58,515 nucleotides of DNA from JAAYCI01 sp031549285 (GTDB taxonomy: Bacteria > Bacillota > Clostridia > Oscillospirales > Ruminococcaceae): positions 1 through 58,515 of the forward strand of contig JAVBPZ010000024.1 in the NCBI GenBank assembly GCA_031549285.1, read 5' to 3'. The notes under the pieces are model-generated. The model saw only the letters and a list, made by a program, of their open reading frames with translations. It did not search any database and was not told the origin of the DNA. Positions 51,282 through 58,515 of this stretch are shown one piece after another; within the stretch, counting starts at the first letter, position 1; the number at the start of each line of letters is the position of its first letter. A program made the position numbers and the translations under genes.

Positions 51282-51824
51282 ATGAAAAAACTGCTGGTTG
51301 TGGTGGATTACCAAACGGATTTCGTGGACGGCGCGCTGGGCTTTCCCGGTGCTGAAAAGCTGGCGCCGGGCATTGCTGCGGCGGTGCAGGCCACCCTGGC
51401 CACCGGCGGGTATGTGCTGTTCACCCGTGACACCCACCAGGACGACTACCTAACCACCCCGGAAGGGGAACACCTGCCGGTGGCGCACTGTATCGCCGGC
51501 AGCGCAGGCCACCAGCTGTACGGCCCCCTGCACCGGTATGAGACGAATATACTGCCCCACACCACGGTGGTGGACAAGCCCACGTTTGGCTGCGCCAATA
51601 TCGGCGCATACGCCGCCGAGCTGTGCGGCGGCGCGCCGGATTACATTGAAATATGCGGCCTGGTCACCGACATTTGCGTGCTGTCCAACGCGATTCTGCT
51701 GCAAAGCTTTTTCCCGCTGGCTTCCCTGCGGGTGCTGGCGCCGCTGTGTGGCACCGGCAACCAGGCAAACGGGCAAAAAGCGCTGGATCTGCTGGCGGGG
51801 CTGGGTATCGAAATTTCCGGCTGA
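51282..51824 (+). CDS. Isochorismatase/nicotinamidase-like cysteine hydrolase
   Basis: A 180-residue protein behind AAAGGA. The catalytic triad of the family is visible: Asp9 in VVDYQTDF, Lys99 in VVDKPTF, Cys132 in GLVTDICVLSNA. Asp50 and His52 (RDTHQDDY) with His69 could form the metal site of nicotinamidases, so hydrolysis of nicotinamide to nicotinate is the best guess among family activities. It shares a transcript with alr, without an obvious pathway link. A strong terminator follows at 51892. Confidence 0.85.
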   Translation: MKKLLVVVDYQTDFVDGALGFPGAEKLAPGIAAAVQATLATGGYVLFTRDTHQDDYLTTPEGEHLPVAHCIAGSAGHQLYGPLHRYETNILPHTTVVDKPTFGCANIGAYAAELCGGAPDYIEICGLVTDICVLSNAILLQSFFPLASLRVLAPLCGTGNQANGQKALDLLAGLGIEISG

Positions 51825-51891
51825 GGATATGTCCGCATTTTGGTGTTTCGGGGCCAATTTCTGTTTCGTTCATCTCTTGGGTTCCGTTTTA

Positions 51892-51926
51892 CAGCAACCA
51901 CAACCTGTAGTGGTTGCTGTTTTTTG
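51892..51926 (+). terminator. Terminator of the alr-hydrolase unit
   Basis: CAGCAACCAC pairs perfectly with GTGGTTGCTG around an 8-base loop and is followed by six T residues. Confidence 0.9.
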
Positions 51927-52039
51927 GCAGATGAACCCATTTTCTTCCCCGAAATGACCAATTCCAGCGAAACAATCTGTATAAAATGGGGATTTTTTTG
52001 AAAAATGTGTGTTTCGTGCTAGTATTCACATACGAAATA

Positions 52040-52048
52040 TGGTATACT
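52040..52048 (+). promoter_or_regulatory. Extended -10 promoter of the DivIVA-like gene
   Basis: TGG-TATACT, with the -10 at 52043-52048, lies about 130 bases before the GTG start. The -35 region (TAGTAT) is weak. The remainder of the 350-base gap holds the terminator at 51892 and a short untranslated leader. Confidence 0.45.
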
Positions 52049-52176
52049 CGTGACTGTAAAAATGGATAAGGTTGTGGTCAGATTTCCGGCAGGATTGGTG
52101 ACCGGAAAAGAGGAAGAATGACCGTGGCTTTTGCCATGGAAAACAGGAATTACGTTTTGCGAGAGGATGGTGTTCC

Positions 52177-53775
52177 GTGGCGGATCAAGGGCATGAGTAC
52201 GAGCAGTTTACCCCGCAAACCGGCGGGCGGCTCTTTAGCAGCGCCATGTTCGGCTTCAACAAAGAAGAGGTGCTGGAGTACCTGGACGAGGTAGCCGACG
52301 AAAACTACCAGCGGCAAGAAGTTGCCGAAATGAAGATTCAGGAACTGAGCCAAAAGGTGCAAAACCTGGAGACGGCCGCGGCCGCCACCTCGGTTGCAAC
52401 CGCCTCTCCGGAGCTGGAGGGGGAACTGGCGAACCGCCAGCAGCAGATAGAAAAACTGTCTGCCGACCTGGCCGAGCAGCAAACCAAAGTGCAGGAAATG
52501 ACCCGTGATTTGGAGCTGCGCGACACCCGCCTGAACGACATGGACGGCGAACTGGATATCGTGCGCACCGCCACCCAGCAGTCCGAGGGCGAACTGCAGG
52601 AAATAAAAGAGCAGCTGCATACCTCGCAGCAGGAAAATGCCTGGCTGCGGGAAGAATATCAGAAAAGCGACCACCAGATCGCTGATTTGCGCCGGCAACT
52701 GGATGAAGTTTCGTCCGGTCATCTGACCGCAGCCGAGCAGCAGGTAACCGATTTGCAGCAGCATCTGGAACAGCTGGCACAGCAGAATGCCGCGCTGGAC
52801 ACACAGCTGTCGGCGGCATCCAACGCCGCCGCATCGGCGCTGGATGAGGCAAACCACCAGATTGCAACACTGAAAAGCCAACTGACAGAGGCGAACGCCA
52901 CCGTCAATGCCGCTGTTTCGCCCGCGGCGCTGACGGAAGCCAACCAGCAAATTGCCGACCTGCAACGGCAGCTTTCCGAAGCCAGCAATACCGCGGCCGG
53001 CGCGGCGGAAGAAGAACTGAACCAGTTGCGGGACCAGCTGGAGGCGGCCACCACCGCACAGTGGGCCGCCGAGGACCAGGCGACCGAGCTGCGCCAGCAG
53101 CTGGAAGACGCGCTGGACCAACTGGATGAAGAACAGCAGAGCAGCAATCCTACCTCTGCCGCTATCATAGCCGAGGCAAACGCCGAAGCAGACCGCATTC
53201 TGGAGCAGGCATACGCCGAGCGCGACCGCCTGCACCGCCAGATTCGCAGCAGCGCCGGGGGCCTGGCCGAGAGCATTACCAACCTGCGCGCGGAAGTTTC
53301 CGACGTGGAAGGCGATGTGAGCGAAGTACTGGAACTGGTACAAAACGCACTGGCGGATGTACTGGTGGCACTGGGCCGTACCGAGCAGAACCTGAACATC
53401 ATGGGGGTCCAGGTGGACCGGTTCCCGTCCGCTTCCTCCACCGTGCCAAAGCCCCAGCAGGTTGTTTATTTCCAGCCGGGCGCGCAAATTTCCCCACAGA
53501 ACCACCCCGGCCGCCGCAAGGATGACCAACCGGCCGCCTCGCAAAGCTATGGCCAGGGGAATTTCCACCGGGTAACCTCCTCCGATAGCGAGGGCGGCAA
53601 CCGGCAGCATGCTTCCAATGTGCGTCCGTTCCGGCCGACCTACAGCACCTCACAGGGATATTGGCCACAGGGCACCGCCGCTGCCAACCCCCAGGAGGAC
53701 CCCGCCCTGGACGACCAGCGTATGCGCACCCTCACGGAAACCCTGGTGGAAACGCTGCGCCAGATGATGAACTGA
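52177..53775 (+). CDS. Large DivIVA-like coiled-coil protein
   Basis: A 532-residue protein with a GTG start behind GAGAGGATG. Residues about 18-45 (LFSSAMFGFNKEEVLEYLDE) match the FGFNKxxVxxYL-type opening of clostridial DivIVA-like proteins. Residues about 50-310 are a Gln/Glu/Leu/Ala-rich coiled coil with near-repeats of the type IADLQRQLSEA. A second helical block at about 325-410 (IIAEANAEADRILEQAYAER) is a common DivIVA-family segment. A Pro/Ser/Gln-rich tail and a short terminal helix (LTETLVETLRQMMN) follow. It probably marks poles or septa and may recruit other proteins. The assignment is from the N-terminal motif and architecture. Confidence 0.7.
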   Translation: MADQGHEYEQFTPQTGGRLFSSAMFGFNKEEVLEYLDEVADENYQRQEVAEMKIQELSQKVQNLETAAAATSVATASPELEGELANRQQQIEKLSADLAEQQTKVQEMTRDLELRDTRLNDMDGELDIVRTATQQSEGELQEIKEQLHTSQQENAWLREEYQKSDHQIADLRRQLDEVSSGHLTAAEQQVTDLQQHLEQLAQQNAALDTQLSAASNAAASALDEANHQIATLKSQLTEANATVNAAVSPAALTEANQQIADLQRQLSEASNTAAGAAEEELNQLRDQLEAATTAQWAAEDQATELRQQLEDALDQLDEEQQSSNPTSAAIIAEANAEADRILEQAYAERDRLHRQIRSSAGGLAESITNLRAEVSDVEGDVSEVLELVQNALADVLVALGRTEQNLNIMGVQVDRFPSASSTVPKPQQVVYFQPGAQISPQNHPGRRKDDQPAASQSYGQGNFHRVTSSDSEGGNRQHASNVRPFRPTYSTSQGYWPQGTAAANPQEDPALDDQRMRTLTETLVETLRQMMN

Positions 53776-53799
53776 CATTTTTGATATTACTGTATTCTC

Positions 53800-53840
53800 G
53801 CCCCTGTTGAGCAAGCTCAACAGGGGCATATTTTTCTTTT
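53800..53840 (+). terminator. Terminator of the DivIVA-like gene
   Basis: GCCCCTGTTGAGC pairs with GCTCAACAGGGGC, a 13-bp perfect stem with a 2-base gap, followed by T-rich sequence. Confidence 0.9.
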
Positions 53841-53886
53841 CTGTACGCTCATTTTGTGCTTTTGGGGAACCAAATATAGTTTTCTA

Positions 53887-53922
53887 TTGAATTTTTTAGC
53901 ACTCTAGCATATAGAGTGCTAT
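53887..53922 (+). promoter_or_regulatory. CIRCE operator overlapping a sigma-A promoter, upstream of hsp20
   Basis: TTAGCACTC (53896-53904), 9 bases and GAGTGCTAT (53914-53922) match the CIRCE consensus (TTAGCACTC-N9-GAGTGCTAA) except for the last base. TTGAAT (53887-53892), a 17-base spacer and TATAGA (53910-53915) form a promoter whose -10 lies in the operator, as expected for HrcA repression. The leader to the hsp20 ATG is about 110 bases. No groES or dnaK genes are near. Confidence 0.85.
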
Positions 53923-54035
53923 CATTTTTACAATTTGTTCATCACAATTGTCTTTTTTCTTCATATACACTGGTTATAATGAGAACAATCCGAAGCGGAA
54001 CATCTATCTGAACGGCAAAAGAAAGGATGATTGTT

Positions 54036-54470
54036 ATGTTTGGCTTAGTACCTTACAACAAGCGTGACGCCAATATTTTTCGCTATATGGATGATTTGGA
54101 GAAAAGCTTTTGGGGCGATGGCCTGGATGGCAACAAACAGTTCCGGTGCGACATCAGCGACAAAAAAGACCACTACCTGCTGGAAGCCGAGCTGCCGGGC
54201 TTTGATAAAAAGGACATTCACATAGCGCTGGACAACGACGTGCTGACCATTTCGGCCGAGCACACCAGCGAAACGGAAGAAAAGGACAAAAAGAGCGGGT
54301 ACATCCGCCGGGAGCGCCGCTATGGCAGCTTCGCCCGCAGCTTTGACGTGGCGGATATCGACGCCGACGGGATAAAAGCCGACTACAAAAATGGGGTGCT
54401 GGAACTAAACCTGCCAAAGAAAAAAGAGCTGGAAGCCCCCGTGGCAAAGAAAATAGAGATTGGCGGATAA
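54036..54470 (+). CDS. Small heat-shock protein, Hsp20/alpha-crystallin family
   Basis: A 144-residue protein starting MFGLVPYNKRDANIFRYMDD behind AAAGGATGA; an in-frame ATG three codons upstream is less well spaced. The alpha-crystallin domain runs from about 40 to 130, with AELPGFDKKDIHIALDND, RRYGSFARSFDV and the GVLELNLPKK motif. The C-terminal IEI is the IxI anchor. ATP-independent holdase. It is likely under HrcA control through the upstream CIRCE. Confidence 0.95.
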   Translation: MFGLVPYNKRDANIFRYMDDLEKSFWGDGLDGNKQFRCDISDKKDHYLLEAELPGFDKKDIHIALDNDVLTISAEHTSETEEKDKKSGYIRRERRYGSFARSFDVADIDADGIKADYKNGVLELNLPKKKELEAPVAKKIEIGG

Positions 54471-54553
54471 GGAACGCCCTGTCTTAAAATGTATCCTTGT
54501 ATAAACCCATTAAAACAGCATTCTGGGTATGACGATATACCCTTTAGAATATA

Positions 54554-54592
54554 GATACCGCCCCACTGTTGTGAGGCGGTATCACTTTTTTG
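54554..54592 (+). terminator. Terminator of hsp20
   Basis: GATACCGCC pairs with GGCGGTATC around a 12-base loop and is followed by six T residues. Confidence 0.85.
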
Positions 54593-54616
54593 TAATGCTT
54601 TATTCTATCGCACATC

Positions 54617-54922
54617 TTACGCCAGCAGTGCCAGCAGTTTTTCCTTCGGAACCAGGCCCACGCTTTGGCCCACCTTTTCCCCGCCTTTAAAGGCAACCAC
54701 CGTGGGAATGCTCATGACGCCAAACTGCGCCGCCAGTTGCTTCTCCTCATCTACATTCACTTTGCATATCTTATACTCCGGGTGGTCCGCACCCAGCTGT
54801 TCCACCACCGGGCCCAGCATCTTGCACGGGCCGCACCATGCCGCCCAAAAATCCACCAGCACCGGCTTGTCGCTTTGCAACACTTCCGCATCAAAATTCG
54901 CTGCCGTTACCGTTATTGTCAT
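54617..54922 (-). CDS. trxA: Thioredoxin
   Basis: A 101-residue protein if started at the ATG at 54922; the in-frame ATG at 54928 is only 3 bases past AAAGGAG. The active site WAAWCGPCKMLGP, the cis-proline region VMSIPTVVAFKGG and the length are canonical thioredoxin. It is transcribed from its own promoter, convergent with hsp20. Confidence 0.96.
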   Translation of the reverse strand: MTITVTAANFDAEVLQSDKPVLVDFWAAWCGPCKMLGPVVEQLGADHPEYKICKVNVDEEKQLAAQFGVMSIPTVVAFKGGEKVGQSVGLVPKEKLLALLA

Positions 54923-54974
54923 TGCCATACACTCCTTTCACGGAAGGCGCTGCAGATGCCCTTCCTTCTTTCCC

Positions 54975-55003
54975 ATCATACCACTTTCATCTGCTTCCCG
55001 CAA
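54975..55003 (-). promoter_or_regulatory. Promoter of trxA
   Basis: TTGCGG (55003-54998), a 17-base spacer and TATGAT (54980-54975), with an extended TG, on the minus strand. It starts 37 bases after the mgtE stop. Confidence 0.65.
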
Positions 55004-55039
55004 GACGGCACACAGGCAATGTCCATAGAATAAACATCT

Positions 55040-56389
55040 TTACAGCGGCAATAATGCGAAGGCAATGCTGAAATAAATCACCAATGAGCAGGCATCCACC
55101 AGGGTGGAAATAACCGGCGCCGCCATCAGCGCGGGGTCCAGGTGACAAATTTTTGCAACAACCGGCAAAATCCCCCCCACGGTGTTCGCCAGAATTACGG
55201 TGGCCACCATGGCCAACGACACCGTAAGCCCGGTCAGCATATTACCTGGATAGCTGATGATAATGCGCACGAAATTTACCGCCGACAGCGGTATGGCCAC
55301 CAGCAGGCTGGCCCCCAGTTCCTTCAGCGCAATGCGCCCGGCATCCCGCGGGACAATCTCCCCCAGCGCCATACCGCGAATGACCATGGTGCTGGACTGG
55401 CTGCCCGCGTTGCCGCCGGTATCCGTCAGCATGGGAATGAAGGTGACCAGCAGCGGTATGGCGGAAAACGCCGCCTCGTACCGGCCCAGAATGGCACCGG
55501 TAATCATGCCGCTGACCATGAGCACCAACAGCCACAAAAACCGATTGCGCGCCAGGGTAAGAACTCTGGTTTTTAGATACGGTTTTTCGCTGGGCGCCAT
55601 CGCCGCCATTTTTTCAAAGTCCTCGGTGGCTTCTTCCTGGATGATATCCACCGCGTCATCCACCGTGACAATACCCACCAGGCGCCCCTCTGCATCCACC
55701 ACCGGCAGCGAAATGAAACCGTATTTCGCCAGCATTTTTACCGCTTCCTCACGGTCGGCCGTGGTGGCAACCGCAATGATATCGGGCTCCATGATGTCTT
55801 CCACCAGGTCGGTATCATGCGCCAGCAGCAGGTCTTTCACCGTGACCACGCCCTGCAGATACCGGGTTTCGTCTATCACATAGCAGGTGTAAATGGTCTC
55901 TTTGTCTTCGCCGGTGCGGCGAATGCGCTTGATGGCATCCTCCACCGTCATATTGCGGCGCAGGTCGGTATACTCGGCGGTCATGATGCTGCCGGCGGAA
56001 TCCTCCGGGTAGCGCAAAAACTCATTCAGCAGGTCACGGGTTTCCGGGCCGGCGTTCCGCAATACGCGCTTCACCAGCGCCGCCGGCATTTCCTCCAGCA
56101 TATCCACCGCGTCGTCCACCGCCAAATCGTCCATCAGTACGGTAATCTCGCGGTCGGAAATGGCTTCTATAATACGCTGCTGGGTATCGGGGGACAGCTC
56201 CGCAAACACGTCCATCGCCTGGTCTTTCGCCAGCGTACGGAAGGTAACCACTGTCTGCTCGTCGGGCAAATCTTCCAAAAACTGTGCAATGTCTACTTCA
56301 TTCATTTCGCTCAGCGCTTCGCGCAGCGCGCGGTAGTTCCGCTGGCCGGCGTACACGCCCAGTTTTGCCTCGTTCATGCGGTTTGGCAT
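55040..56389 (-). CDS. mgtE: MgtE family Mg2+ channel (copy 1)
   Basis: A 449-residue protein behind AAAGGAGGG. The N-terminal domain (about 20-125) is followed by two CBS domains (about 130-255, GSIMTAEYTDLRRNMTVEDA then GFISLPVVDAEGRLVGIVTV) and a five-helix pore domain (about 285-445) with SAIPLLVTFIPMLTDTGGNAGSQ. The Mg2+-sensing cytoplasmic part and the pore are complete. It follows a very similar copy by 102 bases, suggesting tandem duplication. Confidence 0.95.
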   Translation of the reverse strand: MPNRMNEAKLGVYAGQRNYRALREALSEMNEVDIAQFLEDLPDEQTVVTFRTLAKDQAMDVFAELSPDTQQRIIEAISDREITVLMDDLAVDDAVDMLEEMPAALVKRVLRNAGPETRDLLNEFLRYPEDSAGSIMTAEYTDLRRNMTVEDAIKRIRRTGEDKETIYTCYVIDETRYLQGVVTVKDLLLAHDTDLVEDIMEPDIIAVATTADREEAVKMLAKYGFISLPVVDAEGRLVGIVTVDDAVDIIQEEATEDFEKMAAMAPSEKPYLKTRVLTLARNRFLWLLVLMVSGMITGAILGRYEAAFSAIPLLVTFIPMLTDTGGNAGSQSSTMVIRGMALGEIVPRDAGRIALKELGASLLVAIPLSAVNFVRIIISYPGNMLTGLTVSLAMVATVILANTVGGILPVVAKICHLDPALMAAPVISTLVDACSLVIYFSIAFALLPL

Positions 56390-56491
56390 GGGGATATGCC
56401 CTCCTTTCGTCGTGGATTTTCCGTTATGGGCTGCGTGGTGTGGTTCTTGGTTCGAACTTATAAATTGCCCGGGCGGTCTTTTGCCCCGCCG

Positions 56492-57832
56492 TTACAACAG
56501 GGCGGTAGCAATAGTAAAGTACAGTACCAGCGCCAATGCGTCCACAATGGTGGTGATAAGCGGCGCCGCCATGACCGCTGGGTCCACGTGGCAGGCCTTG
56601 GCAATAATCGGCAGTATACCGCCGATTACCTTTGCAAAAATGATGGTACCCACCAGTGTGAGCGATACCACCAGCGTCACCAGGACATTGCCCGGCTGCA
56701 TAATCAGCAGGCGCACACAGTTCACCGCAGCCAGCGCCACACCCACCAATATGCTGACCCGCGCTTCTTTCCAGAACACCGATAGGATATCCTTCGTGCG
56801 TATTTCCCCCAGTGCCATACCGCGAATAACCATTGTGCTGGACTGGCTGCCGGCGTTGCCACCGGTACCGGTAAGCATGGGAATGAAGCTGACCAAAAGC
56901 GGTATGGCGGAATAAATTGCCTGGTAATGACCCAGGATAAGGCCCGTGAACATGCCGCTGACCATGAGGATAAGCAGCCAAGGCAGACGGTTTTTGGCTA
57001 ACGCAAAAATGCTGGTTTTCAGGTACGGCCGCTCGCTGGGAACCAGCGCCGCCATTTTTTCAAAGTCCTCGGTGTCTTCCTCCTGCAGCACGTCCACCGC
57101 GTCGTCTACCGTAACAATGCCCACCAGTCGGTTTTCCGCGTCCACCACCGGCAGCGAAATCAGGTCATATTTTGCCATCAGCATGGCGGCTTCTTGCTGG
57201 TCCGCGGTGGTACCTACCGAGATCACATCGGTTTCCATGATGCCCTCCACCGTATCGGTATCGCCGGCCAGCAGCAGGTCTTTCACCGTGACCACACCCT
57301 CCAGCTGGCGGGTGTCATCCACCACATAGCAGGTGTATATGGTCTCGCGGTTTTCGCCGATACGGCGGATGCGCTTGATGGCATCCTCCACCGTCAGGTT
57401 TTTGGTCAGGTCGGTAAACTCCGCGGTCATGATGCTGCCGGCGGAATATTCCGGGTAACGTAAAAACTGGTTGATCAGGTTCCGGGTTTCCGGCGGGGAG
57501 TTGCGCAGCACACGTTTCACCAGCGATGCCGGCATTTCCTCCAGCATGTCTACCGCGTCGTCCACCCACAATTCGTCCATAATATCGCCGATTTCCTTGT
57601 CGGTGATGGAGGCAATAATGTGCTGCTGGGTGTCCACGTCCAGTTCCGCGAACACCTCCAGCTCCATTTCTTTGGGCAGGGTGCGGAAAGCCATGGTAGC
57701 GCGCGAAATGGGCAGTGTCTCTATAAAATGTGCAATATCTACGCTGTTCATCTCAGAAAATGCCGCGCGCAGCGCGCGGTAGTCCTTCGCTTCCAGCAGT
57801 TCTGTAAGGGACTGGGTGGTCGTCTGCTCCAT
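56492..57832 (-). CDS. mgtE: MgtE family Mg2+ channel (copy 2)
   Basis: A 446-residue paralogue of the downstream gene, starting MEQTTTQSLTELLEAKDYRA behind AAAGGAGGCGG; a longer frame to 57922 lacks a ribosome site. N-domain, two CBS domains (LISLPVVDAENRLVGIVTVD) and pore (IPLLVSFIPMLTGTGGNAGS) are intact. Compared with copy 1 the first 20 residues and several loop positions differ, but motif-by-motif identity is high. Both may be transcribed together from the promoter at 58034. Confidence 0.95.
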   Translation of the reverse strand: MEQTTTQSLTELLEAKDYRALRAAFSEMNSVDIAHFIETLPISRATMAFRTLPKEMELEVFAELDVDTQQHIIASITDKEIGDIMDELWVDDAVDMLEEMPASLVKRVLRNSPPETRNLINQFLRYPEYSAGSIMTAEFTDLTKNLTVEDAIKRIRRIGENRETIYTCYVVDDTRQLEGVVTVKDLLLAGDTDTVEGIMETDVISVGTTADQQEAAMLMAKYDLISLPVVDAENRLVGIVTVDDAVDVLQEEDTEDFEKMAALVPSERPYLKTSIFALAKNRLPWLLILMVSGMFTGLILGHYQAIYSAIPLLVSFIPMLTGTGGNAGSQSSTMVIRGMALGEIRTKDILSVFWKEARVSILVGVALAAVNCVRLLIMQPGNVLVTLVVSLTLVGTIIFAKVIGGILPIIAKACHVDPAVMAAPLITTIVDALALVLYFTIATALL

Positions 57833-58033
57833 TCTTTCCGCCTCCTTTCCTGAATTGATTGATTTATGGTTGGACCGGGCGCCTGCTTGCGCGAAGGCGG
57901 CACAGCCAAACCCAGACAACAAAAAAGCCGCACCAAACGCACCCGGCAGCCATAGCTGCCGGCGCGCCCGCGCGGGCGATCATCCCACAGCGTTTTTCAT
58001 TCCAGCAAAAATACCGCAGAAAAACGCACTTAT
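57833..58033 (-). promoter_or_regulatory. Leader of the mgtE pair, no recognizable Mg2+ riboswitch
   Basis: About 200 bases from the promoter to the start codon. The minus strand has CGGCAGC with GCTGCCG, GCCCGCGCGGGC, and TTTTTT a few bases later, a layout that might form a conditional terminator. I looked for M-box features and did not see them. Confidence 0.3.
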
Positions 58034-58062
58034 ATTATATTCATGCAGGGTCGCATGCCCAA
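58034..58062 (-). promoter_or_regulatory. Sigma-A promoter of the mgtE pair
   Basis: TTGGGC (58062-58057), a 17-base spacer and a perfect TATAAT (58039-58034) on the minus strand, with a leader of about 200 bases before copy 2. Confidence 0.65.
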
Positions 58063-58370
58063 AAGACGCACCAACGCCTTTTTAAGCAACCACGACCTAT
58101 TCAAAGAAAACGGCTGTTATCCGGCCAGGGAAACACAGGCGGACACAGACAAACCTTGCATTCTGCACAAACACAAAGGAGGATCGCTTTCCACGCCAGT
58201 ACTTCGGGCGCTTATATCCACCTGCTCTCCCTCCTTTTTCTTCAGATAGCGCCGCGGCAAAGGCCAGCCGGCAACTAATTAATAGTATACCCTGCCGGGT
58301 GGTTTTCTGCAAGGCATTTTTCCTTGCCCGCGCGCACAGGCTATTTTGCGCACCCGACCGGGTACGAGCT
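58063..58370. other. Intergenic stretch, nothing identified
   Basis: No credible gene on either strand. It contains an isolated AAAGGAGGATCGC ribosome-like site (about 58180) not followed by a sound start codon. Confidence 0.4.
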
Positions 58371-58375
58371 TCCTC

Positions 58376-58515
58376 GTCATGACCACCCGCTCAGCGGGTG
58401 GCTTGCTCAGCGCCTGGAAGGCGCTGGTACCGGCCGGCGCCTGAGGGCGCACCGAAAAGGTCATGTCTCTTGCATCTCTTGCCCTGCCGCCGTTGAAACG
58501 GCAAAACTGCTCTTT
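58376..58515. mobile_element. Cluster of hairpins at the window edge, possibly the end of an IS200/IS605-like element or a structured RNA
   Basis: CATGACC (58378-58384) and GGTCATG (58459-58465) are complementary and enclose three perfect hairpins: CCACCCGC/GCGGGTGG (58383-58401), CAGCGCC/GGCGCTG (58408-58426) and GCGCC/GGCGC (58437-58450). A fourth stem, GCCGTT/AACGGC, follows. Such subterminal hairpins are typical of IS200/IS605 ends and of the guide RNAs overlapping them. I also recall similar sequence near such elements in gut Firmicutes, unverified. Any transposase would be to the right of the window. Confidence 0.35.

Noticed and set aside
57833..58033. Possible M-box Mg2+ riboswitch before mgtE
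   Set aside because: The conserved M-box segments could not be found; only generic GC-rich hairpins are present.
1..58515. CRISPR arrays, tRNA or rRNA genes
   Set aside because: No regularly spaced direct repeats and no recognizable tRNA or rRNA sequence were seen on either strand.

Overview
The window is most likely chromosomal DNA from a motile, GC-rich Firmicute of the gut Clostridia (Oscillospirales-like). The gene order, the strong AGGAGG-type ribosome sites, the frequent TTG/GTG starts, the CIRCE element and the families present all fit. The species cannot be named from sequence alone. No rRNA, tRNA or CRISPR array was found.

Layout: (1) 1-4200: the 5' part of an ECF sigma factor running off the left edge, then a plus-strand pair (Gfo/Idh/MocA dehydrogenase and DegT/StrS aminotransferase, probably nucleotide-sugar chemistry) and a small conserved-looking hypothetical gene. 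(2) 4200-33200: a 29-kb minus-strand fla/che locus. Read in the transcription direction it is flgB-flgC-fliE-fliF-fliG-fliH-fliI-fliJ-fliK-flgD-(TIGR02530-like)-flgE-flbD-motA-motB-fliM-fliY-cheY-fliO-fliP-fliQ-fliR-flhB-flhA-sigD-two FlgF/FlgG-family rod genes-cheC-cheD, followed by fapA under its own promoter. (3) 33600-44000: the late flagellar genes, also minus strand: flgM-flgN-flgK-flgL-DUF6470-fliW-csrA, then a FliT-like chaperone-fliD-fliS, interrupted by one plus-strand gene of unknown function. (4) 44000-46100: divergent from flgM, a two-gene unit of a Soj-type ParA ATPase and a protein with a long Pro/Ala-rich linker and a C-terminal ComFB domain. (5) 46200-58000: housekeeping genes: MATE exporter, rplM-rpsI, a TtcA-like thiolase, alr with a cysteine hydrolase, a large DivIVA-like coiled-coil protein, CIRCE-controlled hsp20, trxA and two tandem mgtE genes. 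(6) 58370-58515: a dense set of hairpins at the right edge that looks like the end of an IS200/IS605-type element or a structured RNA.

How it fits together: the locus encodes a nearly complete flagellum (rod, hook, MS and C rings, export gate, ATPase complex, stators, filament cap, hook-filament junctions) with its checkpoint regulators (FlgM/SigD, FliW/CsrA) and the CheC/CheD/CheY/FliY adaptation branch. Flagellin, CheA, CheW, CheB, CheR, flhF, flhG and fliL are not in the window. The missing flhF-flhG is notable because flhA is followed directly by sigD, and because an unrelated-looking ParA ATPase with a ComFB partner sits at the other end of the cluster. That ParA-ComFB pair is my best candidate for an undescribed system: a ParA cargo-positioning module that may read a second messenger and place flagella or chemoreceptor arrays. 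This is inference and has no direct support beyond domains and context.
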